In this document: one piece after another, positions 37,240-46,097 of the stretch
How the letters are laid out: each line of letters opens with the position of its first letter
Numbering within the stretch: position 1 is the stretch's first letter
DNA from: Candidatus Brocadia sp.
Lineage (GTDB): Bacteria > Planctomycetota > Brocadiia > Brocadiales > Brocadiaceae
DNA: 64,000 nt
NCBI GenBank assembly: GCA_021646415.1
Contig: SOEU01000013.1
Coordinates: forward strand, 43,238-107,237
Direction of reading: 5' to 3'
Translations under genes and position numbers: made by a program
The notes under the pieces: model-generated
Databases searched by the model: none
What the model saw: only the letters and a program-made list of their open reading frames with translations
What the model was told of the DNA's origin: nothing

Positions 37240-37450
37240 AGCGAGCAGTATTTTATCGTTGATTCAATCTTATTTTGTAACTCGCGCACGTTGCCAGGTC
37301 AATTAGAAAGTGTCATCCTTTGAATGGCGGCAGGGGTAAATCCGATAATATCTTTCTTGAGTACCGTCTTGTAATACCCTCAAAAGCTTTGTCTGCAAGG
37401 AAGGTGAGATCGTGCCGATCCCATCAAAAAAACGGCACCTCCGTTTGCAT
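37235..37450 (-). pseudogene. Fragment of NtrC-type sigma54 activator domain
   Basis: Read on the minus strand, IGTISPSLQTKLLRVLQDGT is the typical Walker B-region sequence (xFxDEIGxISxxLQxKLLRVLQ) of AAA+ sigma54 activators, with DEIG degraded to DGIG. A shift later, GFTPAAIQRMTLSN, stop, PGNVRELQNKIEST is the characteristic (Y/N)WPGNVRELxN block with TGG mutated to TGA. The N- and C-terminal parts are gone. An intact paralogue lies 1.8 kb away on the plus strand (39,231). Confidence 0.7.
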
Positions 37451-37499
37451 AGTAATAGTATAATACGGATATTTTTACTTTCCGCTAAAAAGTGTATTG

Positions 37500-37860
37500 C
37501 ATCCACACTCTTTTGTCTAATATCCTGAATATTCGAACTCTGTTTTCAATTGGTCCCTCTTTCAGTTTACCAAACATCTGATTAAAGGCGGTCCCCAGAG
37601 TACCGATTTCATCACTTGATCTAACATCAATCCGATAATCCAAATCTCCCTGTGCAATACGGTCTGTGGCATCTTTCAGAGTCTTTATAGGAGCACATAT
37701 GCTGCGGGTAAAAAAATACGCACAAATCGCTCCAAAGAGAATGGCAAAAAGAATTATGACAAGGGATATTTTGGCTGATTTGTATCCAATGCTTTGAAAA
37801 AGTTCAATTTTTTTGTGCAGTTCCTTTATCCGGTTTACTAATATCCCCTTTCCTGGGATT
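37500..37860 (-). pseudogene. Fragment of membrane sensor with HAMP domain
   Basis: A minus-strand open stretch reads AKISLVIILFAILFGAICAY (membrane helix), FFTRSICAPIKTLKDATD and RIAQGDLDYRIDVRSSDEIG, then TLGTAFNQMFGKLKEG. This is a clear HAMP domain after a transmembrane helix, as found in sensor kinases and chemoreceptors. It has no start codon or sensor domain upstream and no kinase domain downstream, where it runs into the sigma54-activator fragment. It is the remains of a decayed two-component system. Confidence 0.75.
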
Positions 37861-38065
37861 TAATAACGTGGCTTGAATATTATGGAGGATTAAAATATGG
37901 TATAAAAATATTACCTCATCTATGGATTCATGACAAGTAAAAAACACGAGGTAAAATTTACATATTGCGATAATATTAAGGCTTATGCTATAGTAATTTT
38001 CACATAAATGGCACCTGTTTACTACCATTTAAGATATAATGATTCTTGTCCTTTAAGGAGATACA

Positions 38066-39202
38066 ATGGATGTATCGGCGAGATTCCTCCAAACAGCCCT
38101 AGATGGCATTGACGATTGTATTAATATCGTTGATAAGAATTTTCAAATCATATTTATAAATAAAGCTACAAGTAGGAGAGCCGGGAAAAATTGGCGAACA
38201 TTGTTAGGAAACAAATGTTACGCACAATTGTGGGGAAAAAGTGCGCCGTGCGAAAATTGTGTGACAGGAAAAGCCTTTGAGACTGGAAAAACACAGCAAA
38301 CAATCAAATGGGAAATAGGACCTGATGGTGAAAAGCACTTCATGGAACATTTTGCATTTCCCATTACAGATAAAGATGGTACTGTAGAATATACGGTAGA
38401 AATTTTCAGAGATATTACCGAAAGAAAATTGCTTGAAGAGGAGAGGGAGCAACAACGACTGGAATTAGGCAAGCGGATACGTGAATTACGGCATGCCTAT
38501 GAGGAACTCAAATCGTTACAGAATCAACTCCTGCAGGCTGAAAAAATGGCTTCTATCGGGCTTCTTGCATCCAGCCTTGCTCATGAATTGGATACCCCAC
38601 TTGCTACGATTTCTGGCTATTGTGAATTATTGGCAGAAGCTATCCAGGACGAAAATTTTCTGGGACGTATTAAAACCATTTCTGAACAGGTAATAAAGTG
38701 TCAAAAGACGATTAGAAACCTATTGGATTTTTCAAGGAAATCCAATTATGAAAGAAAATTATGCAATATCCATCATTTAATCAATAGTATCCTTTCACTT
38801 GTTGAGCATCGGTTAATAATTCATAAAATAAGACTACATAGGATGTTTGATGACCAGATACCACCTTTATTGGTCGATGGGAATCAAATTCAGCAGGTAA
38901 TTCTCAATCTCGTCAATAATGCTGTGGATGCTTTACCTCAAGGTGGAGATGTCTTTGTTGAAACCAGGGTAAATAAAGAGGAGAAGTCCGTTGAGATTAT
39001 TTTTGAAGACAACGGAATCGGAATCTCTGACGAGGACAGGAAATATATTTTTTCACCTTTCTTTACAACTAAGGAGCCTGGCAAAGGAACGGGATTAGGA
39101 TTATCAATTTGCAAAAATATTATTTTAGCCCATAATGGCAAAATAGCATTAGAAAGCCGCGTGGGTAATGGGACGAAATTCATTATATCGTTACCCCTAT
39201 GA
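38066..39202 (+). CDS. PAS-containing sensor histidine kinase (NtrB-like)
   Basis: A 378-residue soluble kinase. Residues 8-120 form a PAS domain with a Cys-containing loop (CYAQLWGKSAPCENC) that could bind a cofactor or sense redox. A coiled-coil linker (about 120-160) follows. The dimerisation/H-box reads SSLAHELDTPLATISGY (phospho-His about 173). The ATP-binding domain has VILNLVNNAVDALPQGG (N box), FEDNGIGISDEDRK (G1) and GKGTGLGLSICKNI (G2). There is no membrane segment, so it senses a cytosolic signal. It precedes the response regulator by 28 bases and forms a pair with it. The AAGGAG ribosome site is good. Confidence 0.9.
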   Translation: MDVSARFLQTALDGIDDCINIVDKNFQIIFINKATSRRAGKNWRTLLGNKCYAQLWGKSAPCENCVTGKAFETGKTQQTIKWEIGPDGEKHFMEHFAFPITDKDGTVEYTVEIFRDITERKLLEEEREQQRLELGKRIRELRHAYEELKSLQNQLLQAEKMASIGLLASSLAHELDTPLATISGYCELLAEAIQDENFLGRIKTISEQVIKCQKTIRNLLDFSRKSNYERKLCNIHHLINSILSLVEHRLIIHKIRLHRMFDDQIPPLLVDGNQIQQVILNLVNNAVDALPQGGDVFVETRVNKEEKSVEIIFEDNGIGISDEDRKYIFSPFFTTKEPGKGTGLGLSICKNIILAHNGKIALESRVGNGTKFIISLPL

Positions 39203-39230
39203 GAAACATTTCGGTTGAAGGATAAAGGTC

Positions 39231-40589
39231 TTGAAGAAGATATTGGTTGTTGATGATGATATGGCAATGGGAGAGATGTGTAAAGAACTTCTGAAAAGTA
39301 AAGGCTATGCATCAGATGTTGTCGCAAGTGGTAAAGAAGCCATAGAAAAAGTATCCAGGGATGGTATATATGCCATTATTCTTACGGATTTGGTTATGCC
39401 AGAAATTGACGGTATCGAGGTTTTAAAAAGGGTTAAACAGCAAAATCCAAATATAGATGTTGTCGTAATGACAAGTTACGGTACTGTAACAAATGCCGTA
39501 GAAGCTATGAAATTAGGTGCCTCAGACTATATTACAAAACCTTTTAAACGTGATGAGCTTATCATAGTTATTGAAAAAATATTGCAACTGCAACGCCTCG
39601 AAGGTGAGGTTGACCGGCTGCGTTCGGAACTCGGTGAAAAATACAAATTTGGTAATATCATTGGTGAAAGCCCGAAGATTAAAAAGATATATGAGATTAT
39701 ATCCAATGTGTCAAACACAGAGGCAAATATCTTGATTCAGGGAGAAACAGGTACCGGCAAGGAATTGGTAGCCAAGGCTATTCATTATAACAGTGCCCGT
39801 AAAGATTATCCGTTTGTAAAGGTAGATTGTGCGGCGCTGGCTGAAACGTTATTGGAAAGTGAACTTTTTGGTCATGAAAAAGGGGCATTTACGGGTGCCA
39901 CAAAAGATAGAATCGGTCGTTTCAGAACGGCTGATCATGGCACGATATTTTTGGATGAGATTGGCAATATTCCTCTGGCGGTACAAGCTAAATTACTTCG
40001 TGTCCTGCAAGACAATGAATTTGAGGCTGTGGGAAGTGACGAACTGATAAAAGTGGACGTACGAATCATTGCAGCAACAAATGCAAATCTGGAAGAGCAC
40101 GTTGAAAAAGGCTTATTCCGCAGAGACCTTTTCTACAGACTTAATGTTATTCGCATTTTCCTGCCACCCTTAAGAGAACGTGCAGACGACGTTCCGCTAC
40201 TTGCTTCACATTTTCTTTCCATTCACAGCAAAAAGAACCGGAAAACTGTTGAAGGAATTTCCCGTGAGGCGTTAAACAAACTCGTGTCGTATACCTGGCC
40301 CGGAAACATACGAGAGCTGGAAAATGTCATTGAACGTGCAGTTATCCTTTGCAAGGGAACGATGATTGAACCCGTTGATATTCCGCTCTATCATGAAAAA
40401 ATGGTCTTGTCACAGGACCTTTCCGGGAAGCCTCTCGAGGTATTAATGGATCAAGTTGAACGTCAAATAATTATGAATACCCTAGAATCGGCAGGGGCAG
40501 ACAAGGAAAAAGCTGCGAAAATACTTCAGATTTCCCGTGCCAGTTTTTATAACAAATTAAAAAAACACAATATTACTGAAATAACATAA
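39231..40589 (+). CDS. NtrC-family sigma54-dependent response regulator
   Basis: A 452-residue three-domain protein. The receiver domain (residues 1-120) has the phospho-acceptor Asp in TDLVMPEIDGIEVL, about residue 53. The AAA+ domain (140-375) has GETGTGKELVAKAIHY (Walker A), the sigma54 contact GAFTGATKDRIG and IFLDEIGNIPLAVQAKLLR. The C-terminal Fis-like helix-turn-helix is NTLESAGADKEKAAKILQIS with RASFYNKLKKHNI. The start is TTG 39231. It activates sigma54 promoters; the targets are unknown. It is paired with the kinase at 38,066 and followed four bases later by the MarC gene. Confidence 0.93.
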   Translation: MKKILVVDDDMAMGEMCKELLKSKGYASDVVASGKEAIEKVSRDGIYAIILTDLVMPEIDGIEVLKRVKQQNPNIDVVVMTSYGTVTNAVEAMKLGASDYITKPFKRDELIIVIEKILQLQRLEGEVDRLRSELGEKYKFGNIIGESPKIKKIYEIISNVSNTEANILIQGETGTGKELVAKAIHYNSARKDYPFVKVDCAALAETLLESELFGHEKGAFTGATKDRIGRFRTADHGTIFLDEIGNIPLAVQAKLLRVLQDNEFEAVGSDELIKVDVRIIAATNANLEEHVEKGLFRRDLFYRLNVIRIFLPPLRERADDVPLLASHFLSIHSKKNRKTVEGISREALNKLVSYTWPGNIRELENVIERAVILCKGTMIEPVDIPLYHEKMVLSQDLSGKPLEVLMDQVERQIIMNTLESAGADKEKAAKILQISRASFYNKLKKHNITEIT

Positions 40590-40593
40590 TTTT

Positions 40594-41220
40594 ATGAAAG
40601 AATTACAAATTCTGCACATCGAGCATTGGCATAATTTTCTGCTCGCCTTTATTCCGCTCTTTATAGCAATCGACGTGGCAGGAATATTGCCTATTTTTAT
40701 GTCATTGGTGGAAGGGGTCGAAAAGCCGCAGAAAATAAAAACGATAAACCAGTCTGTGATCACTGCCCTTTCAGTCAGCGTGGGCTTTCTTGCCCTCGGA
40801 AAGTTTATTTTTTCTGTTATGGGAATTGAAATATACGATTTCAAAATGGCCGGTGGTCTTTTATTGTTGGTATTTGCTATCAATGATTTGCTGTTTGCGG
40901 AGAAAGGAAAAAGGGCAATAACTTCAACCATGGGGGTCGTTCCCTTAGGCATCCCACTGGTTGTGGGGCCGGCTGTTTTAACCACGATCATTGTTACGGT
41001 GGATATCTACGGTTATCTTCCAACGGTAACTTCCCTGGTAATAAATCTTGTCATTGTATGGGTCGTATTTCTGAAGTCAAATTTCATTTACCGGATTATG
41101 GGTGACGGAGGGTCCAGGGCCTTTGCCAAGGTTGCATCTCTGCTGCTTGCAGCCATAGCCGTAATGATGATCAGGCGGGGTTGTATGGATATGATAATAT
41201 TTCTGAAAAAATCCTCCTGA
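40594..41220 (+). CDS. MarC-family integral membrane protein
   Basis: A 208-residue protein with six hydrophobic helices. FIPLFIAIDVAGILPIFMSL opens it, and VVPLGIPLVVGPAVLTTIIV is the conserved MarC/YchE block with the two GPA/GP motifs. The MarC family function is unclear (multiple-antibiotic-resistance name aside, it is not a proven exporter). ATG is four bases after the regulator stop, so it is cotranscribed with the two-component pair, and its expression may be tied to that signal. Confidence 0.85.
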   Translation: MKELQILHIEHWHNFLLAFIPLFIAIDVAGILPIFMSLVEGVEKPQKIKTINQSVITALSVSVGFLALGKFIFSVMGIEIYDFKMAGGLLLLVFAINDLLFAEKGKRAITSTMGVVPLGIPLVVGPAVLTTIIVTVDIYGYLPTVTSLVINLVIVWVVFLKSNFIYRIMGDGGSRAFAKVASLLLAAIAVMMIRRGCMDMIIFLKKSS

Positions 41221-41377
41221 CAATAATACGCCCCATTTCCCGGAGATTTTTAGCAAACCAAACGACGCATGGACGGTCACGGTGGTTTATAATTACAAAG
41301 GTCATAGGGATGAAACATCTGACGGAGATAGCAGGCATCAGGAAAAATACTCAACATTGAAGAAAAAAAGAAGTAGT

Positions 41378-41407
41378 TTGACATTATGAGTCAGGATATA
41401 TTACAAT
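41378..41407 (+). promoter_or_regulatory. Sigma70-type promoter for the foldase gene
   Basis: TTGACA at 41378-41383 and TACAAT at 41402-41407, 18 bases apart, 43 bases before the ATG at 41450. Confidence 0.55.
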
Positions 41408-41449
41408 AATTTTTTATTATTTTCATTCTTTCTTTAATAGGAGAAGTCA

Positions 41450-42502
41450 ATGTTAAGAGGATTTATTAAGCCGATAGGAATACTATTGGGTGGAATAGTG
41501 TGCATTCATTTGAGTGTATCTGCTGCAGAAACGGATACAAAAAAACCTCCTGCACCACCAAAAAAGGCAAAAGCTGCACCGAAGGCAAAGGCCAGTGAAC
41601 CAAAAGAAAAAGAGGCAGCAGCACCACAGAAACAAAAGGGCGATTCAAGTAAAGTTTTGGCGACAGTGAATGGTGAAAATATCACACAAGGGGACGTTGA
41701 CCATATACTCGGCAGATTTGGGAGTCAGATAAGCGAAGATCAGATTCCATCAGTTACGCAACAAATAATTGACGGACTGATTACCCAAAAGCTCATTCTG
41801 CAATTTATTCGTGATAATAAGATCGAACCGAGCAAAGCGGATATAGAAACAGAAGTGAACAAGGTGCGCGAAGATATCAAAGCCAACCCCGGTCTGGCAG
41901 GTCAAACACTGGAGCAGGTGTTGGAGTCTCACGGGAGCAGCATTGACGACCTGAAAAAGGATATTACTATATCCTTATCCTTGGAAAAGTATCTTGGTAA
42001 AGACCTTGACGACCAGAAAATAAAGACATATTTTGAACAAAATAAGTCTGCCTACGATGAGACGGAAGTAAAGGCCAGCCATGTTCTGGTAGATACACGA
42101 CAAATGAAGACGGATGCTGAATTGTCGCAAGCTAAAGAAAAAATCAATAAAGTAAAAGCAGAGGTAGATGCAGGAAAAGATTTTGCAGAAGTTGCAAAGC
42201 AGTATTCTGATTGTCCCTCCAAAGAAAAAGGCGGAGACTTAGGTTTCTTTAAGAGAAAAGGACAAATGGTTGAGCCATTCGCCGCCGCGGCATTTGCGTT
42301 AAAGGTAGGCCAGATAAGTGATCCAGTGCAGACACAATTCGGGTATCATATCATAAAAGTTACAGATATAAAAAAGGGGAAAGATGTTAACTTTGATACT
42401 ATAAAGCCCAATGTTAAACAAGATATCATGAGTGAAAAAGCCAAAGTACTTATAGCACAGCTCAGACAGAATGCCAAGATAGATATGAAAACACCTCTTT
42501 AA
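41450..42502 (+). CDS. PpiC/SurA-type peptidyl-prolyl cis-trans isomerase, exported
   Basis: A 350-residue exported foldase. The signal peptide (RGFIKPIGILLGGIVCIHLS) ends near SVSAA. A low-complexity Lys/Pro/Ala linker (residues 25-65) is followed by the SurA N-like chaperone region with VLATVNGENITQGDVDHILG, then a parvulin rotamase domain (about 205-300): VKASHVLVDTRQMKTDAE, AKQYSDCPSKEKGGDLGFF and GYHIIKVTDI. It helps outer-membrane or periplasmic protein folding. It has its own promoter and a strong terminator, so it is a single-gene unit. Confidence 0.9.
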   Translation: MLRGFIKPIGILLGGIVCIHLSVSAAETDTKKPPAPPKKAKAAPKAKASEPKEKEAAAPQKQKGDSSKVLATVNGENITQGDVDHILGRFGSQISEDQIPSVTQQIIDGLITQKLILQFIRDNKIEPSKADIETEVNKVREDIKANPGLAGQTLEQVLESHGSSIDDLKKDITISLSLEKYLGKDLDDQKIKTYFEQNKSAYDETEVKASHVLVDTRQMKTDAELSQAKEKINKVKAEVDAGKDFAEVAKQYSDCPSKEKGGDLGFFKRKGQMVEPFAAAAFALKVGQISDPVQTQFGYHIIKVTDIKKGKDVNFDTIKPNVKQDIMSEKAKVLIAQLRQNAKIDMKTPL

Positions 42503-42556
42503 ACGATTCTTGGATTCTCCATCTTATTGACAGGCATGTATCTGGAGTAATGCAAT

Positions 42557-42600
42557 AAGCTTCCCACCTGCTTTCATTGGGTGGGAAGCTTTATTTTTTT
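42557..42600 (+). terminator. Rho-independent terminator after the foldase gene
   Basis: AAGCTTCCCACC (42557-42568) pairs with GGTGGGAAGCTT (42580-42591) and is followed by TTATTTTTTT. It is one of the strongest terminators in the window. The remainder of 42,601-42,834 is AT-rich with no recognised gene. Confidence 0.88.
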
Positions 42601-42834
42601 ATATCGTTAATCTATATGGATATTTAAGTTGATTTTTTACTTCCAATATATTATCTTAATCACACACAGGCTATTTTTAAGGTCTTCCCTTGCAAGTAGA
42701 TGGAACAAAATTTATGAAAATAATAATTTTGACTATCGAAATCGTATGTGATATATTTCCTCTCGTTGATTCAGATAATGTAAATAATCTATTCAATTGA
42801 ACATATTTTGTTATAAGGTTGAAAAAGGAGGTAT

Positions 42835-43203
42835 ATGAAATCAATGGCACTGAAGAAGAATATCACAAACAAACTTGTATTAAGTTCCTTTTTCAAGATA
42901 ATTACTATTGATGGGAAGGCAGAACAGGTAACAGTAAAGGTAAGAAGGACGCTTTTTTTTGACGATGAGGATAGTTTCCCATTTTCTAAAATAAAAAGTG
43001 TGGAAGTTGTAAAGGATGTCAGGGAATCGGTACCGAATAATTACATAACATATGCGGTATTATTGAGGTTAGCAAATGGGAAAAGGATCTTAGTAGATGA
43101 AGTGGGTGAATCATCCAATCGTGGAGGGCTTAAGGAAATGAAAAACCTTGGGAAGAAAATCAGTATGATAACAGGTAAAGAAATAAAATTATTTGAAGAT
43201 TAA
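42835..43203 (+). CDS. Conserved-looking hypothetical protein (122 aa)
   Basis: A 122-residue cytosolic protein of mostly beta structure. KIITIDGKAEQVTVKVRRTL, FFDDEDSFPFSKIKSVEVVK and the later VLLRLANGKRILVDEV resemble strands of a PH-like/bacterial PH fold, followed by a C-terminal helix (EMKNLGKKISMITGKEIKL). No family is assigned. AAAAAGGAGG is a perfect ribosome site six bases before ATG 42835. It is the first gene of a likely three-gene unit with the exported protein and the radical SAM enzyme. Confidence 0.6.
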   Translation: MKSMALKKNITNKLVLSSFFKIITIDGKAEQVTVKVRRTLFFDDEDSFPFSKIKSVEVVKDVRESVPNNYITYAVLLRLANGKRILVDEVGESSNRGGLKEMKNLGKKISMITGKEIKLFED

Positions 43204-43268
43204 AGAGGGACGCGCTATCATGAATTCGAAGGACAGAATACAGAAAAATTACTATCCGGAGGTGTTCT

Positions 43269-43835
43269 ATGAGACTTGTCAAATGGTGTCTGGGTCTGGT
43301 TTGTATAATGATAATGGGAGTACCGGCACTGTCCGGTGCATTCGACATTCAACTAACGCAAGAACAGATGAAAGAGGCAAATGAATATGGTGGAAAATAC
43401 AAAGGAAAAGATATTTTTGACAGCCCTGTTGTAAAACTGGCCTGCTTTGGTGAATATTCCAAAGGAGGAGGCGGGCTGATCATGAGTAAATATATTAGAA
43501 TTGCGGTAAGTTCCGCCATGAAGGCTATGAAAGATCAATCTCTTACTTCTGAGGATTTAAAAGAAATGGCAGAATCTGTTACTTTCAATGTTGTTGTTAG
43601 CGTTCCCGAAGAAGACATTCAATCCCCGGAAGATGTTCAAATTATCCTGAAACAAGGAATAAATGTTATATTACCAGAAAAAAATGCGTTTGGTATGAAA
43701 TATAAGGATAAAAGACAGGGTATCATTGGCATTTTCCGATATGACAAAGTTAACCCCGGGGCAAGTACCACCGTCATCGTTAAAACGAAAAAAAGTGAGG
43801 AAAAGTATAAAATTGATTTTTCTGATGTAAAATGA
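43269..43835 (+). CDS. Exported hypothetical protein (188 aa)
   Basis: A 188-residue protein with a signal peptide (MRLVKWCLGLVCIMIMGVPA, cleavage near LSGA). The mature chain starts FDIQLTQEQMKEANEYGGKY and has a central helical part and a C-terminal beta part (IIGIFRYDKVNPGASTTVIV). I recognise no family. It looks like a small periplasmic partner. GGAGGTGTTCT lies before the ATG, and its stop overlaps the start of the radical SAM gene (ATGA), which makes the two translationally coupled. Confidence 0.6.
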   Translation: MRLVKWCLGLVCIMIMGVPALSGAFDIQLTQEQMKEANEYGGKYKGKDIFDSPVVKLACFGEYSKGGGGLIMSKYIRIAVSSAMKAMKDQSLTSEDLKEMAESVTFNVVVSVPEEDIQSPEDVQIILKQGINVILPEKNAFGMKYKDKRQGIIGIFRYDKVNPGASTTVIVKTKKSEEKYKIDFSDVK

Positions 43836-44854
43836 TTAATACTTTAGAAAATAAGCAAATAGGTCCAAAACGGACATTAAGAGATAAGTTTTTCGATTAT
43901 TCCTGTCAGAGAATTGGTAAAGAAAGGGCCAAATTTTTTTTTAAATTATATGACTTGGCCAGATTTGACCTCTTTGGCAAACCAAAAGGCGCAATCGGAT
44001 CAATTGATATTACCAACCGTTGTAATCTGCGTTGTAAACACTGCTACTTTTATGCACATGACTACGAAGAGAGGCCTGAACTCAGCGATGACGAATGGAT
44101 TGATAAACTCGAGAGTTTAAAAGAGACAGATTTTCCATTTTATCAATGTTCCTGGATTGGTGGTGAACCCCTCCTGCGAAAAGAATTAATAGAACGCGGG
44201 ATGAAATATTTCAAATCAAATCTGGTCGCTACCAATGGAACGATTGAGTTGCCCAACTGGCCGGATGTAAACTTCTATATATCGGTTGACGGCAGAAAGG
44301 ATATGCATGATACCATTCGTGGGAAAGGTTGTCATGAAAGGATAAAAAAGCATGCTAACAGGCCAGAATTAAAAATTCATGTATCAATGGTAATTAATAA
44401 GATGAATTATCAGGATATTGAGTATTTTATCGAAGAATGGAAAGATATCGGTGTTAAAGGATGTTTGTTTCAAATACATACTCCGATAAAAGGCTTGAAA
44501 AACGATGACCTGTGGCCAGGCTGGCAATTACGTGATGAGATATTAGATAAACTGCTTCGGTTAAAAGAAGAAAAATACGGAGATTTTATCGGCGTGCCAG
44601 GTCTTGTTCTGAAGCTCATGAAATCAGATAAATGTAAAGAAGTCACGAGAAATTGCGTATTCAAAGAGGTATCCTTTTGTCTTGACCCGCAGGGTCAGAT
44701 TAAAAAACCGTGTATGATGGGCCCACAGGCGGACTGTCTGCGGTGTGGATGCGTGCTCCCTTTTCATATGTGGGCGCTTGAAGACAAGTGGCTCATGGCG
44801 AGAGAAGTTTTCATGTCGTTAAGGCGCAAATTGGGAAAGAAAGTCTTTCGGTAA
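43832..44854 (+). CDS. Radical SAM protein with C-terminal cysteine cluster
   Basis: A 340-residue radical SAM enzyme. SIDITNRCNLRCKHCYFYAH holds the CxxxCxxC [4Fe-4S]-SAM site (about residues 66-73), GGEPLLRKELIERG the usual GGEP motif and FYISVDGRKDMHDTIRG a later strand. The C-terminus has CVFKEVSFC and a CMMGPQADCLRCGC cluster, a SPASM/twitch-like auxiliary Fe-S site. The substrate is unknown. Coupling to a small exported protein suggests post-translational modification, cofactor or lipid chemistry. The start overlaps the previous stop. Confidence 0.88.
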   Translation: MINTLENKQIGPKRTLRDKFFDYSCQRIGKERAKFFFKLYDLARFDLFGKPKGAIGSIDITNRCNLRCKHCYFYAHDYEERPELSDDEWIDKLESLKETDFPFYQCSWIGGEPLLRKELIERGMKYFKSNLVATNGTIELPNWPDVNFYISVDGRKDMHDTIRGKGCHERIKKHANRPELKIHVSMVINKMNYQDIEYFIEEWKDIGVKGCLFQIHTPIKGLKNDDLWPGWQLRDEILDKLLRLKEEKYGDFIGVPGLVLKLMKSDKCKEVTRNCVFKEVSFCLDPQGQIKKPCMMGPQADCLRCGCVLPFHMWALEDKWLMAREVFMSLRRKLGKKVFR

Positions 44855-44891
44855 ATTATACAAAACTCAAAAATATCTTTTCCATTTTCGT

Positions 44892-46097
44892 TCATTCGGG
44901 CAAACTTGTTGCTGACTGATCAGAAATTTGTTTGGGTTCCTCCTCTTTCCTTTCAATAAACCATTTTATAAACCAATCGGTCTCTTTCATAATAATACTT
45001 CCGAGAATGGCGCTGAGCAGTACATAAACCCCTGTAAGGGATTTGAGGGGAAAGGGTAAATGGGGATTCATTGCAACCATTCCGGCTAAAATGATGGAAA
45101 ATTCTCCTCTTGGAATGAGGCTGAAACCGAGCCTTAAACCCGCCCTTTTGCTCAAACGATATCTTTTGCCAATAAAATAACCTCCAAAGACCTTGCTGAA
45201 AGAAGAAATAACAAAAATAAATATCCCGATCGGAATAAGGTTTGTTATATGCTTATAATCGATTGACATGCCAAATGCGACAAAGAAAATTGCTGTGGAG
45301 AATTGTTGGAAGGGTTTGATCGCCTCGGAAATTCGATGTCTTTGCTTTGTCTCCGACAATAAAAGTCCGGCAAGGAATGCCCCTATTGCTTCGGAAAGTC
45401 CTATTCTGGACGCAGCACCTGCAGAAAGCACGATAATCGAAAGAATCAGGATTACAAATAACTCCGTATGCTCAATATCAACAATCTTGTCGATAAATTT
45501 CTTTGAAGTCCGGGCGAGAACAATATAGAACAGAAAAAAGGCGGAGGTCTTCAGCAGAACAACGATTGTACCTTTTGTGTCAATGTGACCATAATTTAGA
45601 ATTCCAACAATAAATGCAAGAAACAGGGCTATAAACATATCCTCAAAAATCAGAACGTTAAGGATATATTCTGTCTCGGGGTTTGCAGAACGCTTTAAAT
45701 CGATAATAGACTTAGCCACAATCACAGAGCTGGTGACATAAAGAATACCACCGAGTAAAAGGGATTGCATCAAATCGTAACCTAATATCCAGCCAAGGAG
45801 CAGGCCAACGGGAAAGTTGAAGAAAAGGTCGTAAATCCCGGTAGAGAATATTTTCCGCTGGTTATGAAATAAATTGCCTACAGAAAATTCCAGACCAAAC
45901 ATAAAGAGCATAAAAATAATACCGAGGGTGGCGATAAATTCTGTAATAATTGTAACGGGGAAGAAATTCTGCAGAATCATTCCTACCACGATGAATATCG
46001 CCGTGAGGGATTGATTGATTTTTGTGGCCAACAAACCAGCAAAAAACAAGGCGATGAGGGAAATCCCTAATGATAACACGCTTTCATTTACGATCAT
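44892..46097 (-). CDS. khtU: CPA2-type K+/H+ antiporter, KhtU-like
   Basis: A 401-residue membrane protein with about 12 helices. GIIFMLFMFGLEFSVGNLFH, YVTSSVIVAKSIIDLKR, LIFEDMFIALFLAFIVG, AFLAGLLLSETKQRHRI and RLGFSLIPRGEFSIILAGMV match the KefB/KhtU cation:proton antiporters. Unlike KefB it ends without an attached regulatory domain. That domain is encoded separately in the preceding gene, which overlaps it by four bases. The pair fits the Bacillus KhtTU K+ efflux system, active at high pH or methylglyoxal stress. Confidence 0.85.
   Translation of the reverse strand: MIVNESVLSLGISLIALFFAGLLATKINQSLTAIFIVVGMILQNFFPVTIITEFIATLGIIFMLFMFGLEFSVGNLFHNQRKIFSTGIYDLFFNFPVGLLLGWILGYDLMQSLLLGGILYVTSSVIVAKSIIDLKRSANPETEYILNVLIFEDMFIALFLAFIVGILNYGHIDTKGTIVVLLKTSAFFLFYIVLARTSKKFIDKIVDIEHTELFVILILSIIVLSAGAASRIGLSEAIGAFLAGLLLSETKQRHRISEAIKPFQQFSTAIFFVAFGMSIDYKHITNLIPIGIFIFVISSFSKVFGGYFIGKRYRLSKRAGLRLGFSLIPRGEFSIILAGMVAMNPHLPFPLKSLTGVYVLLSAILGSIIMKETDWFIKWFIERKEEEPKQISDQSATSLPE

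Noticed and set aside
38009..38023. Possible sigma54 promoter (TGGCAC) upstream of the histidine kinase
   Set aside because: The -12 element is TTTAC rather than TTGCA, so the spacing and sequence do not fit.
37804..38028. 74-residue minus-strand frame upstream of the HAMP relic
   Set aside because: It runs through the HAMP gene's 5 prime region in another frame and has no domain; the HAMP frame is the supported one.
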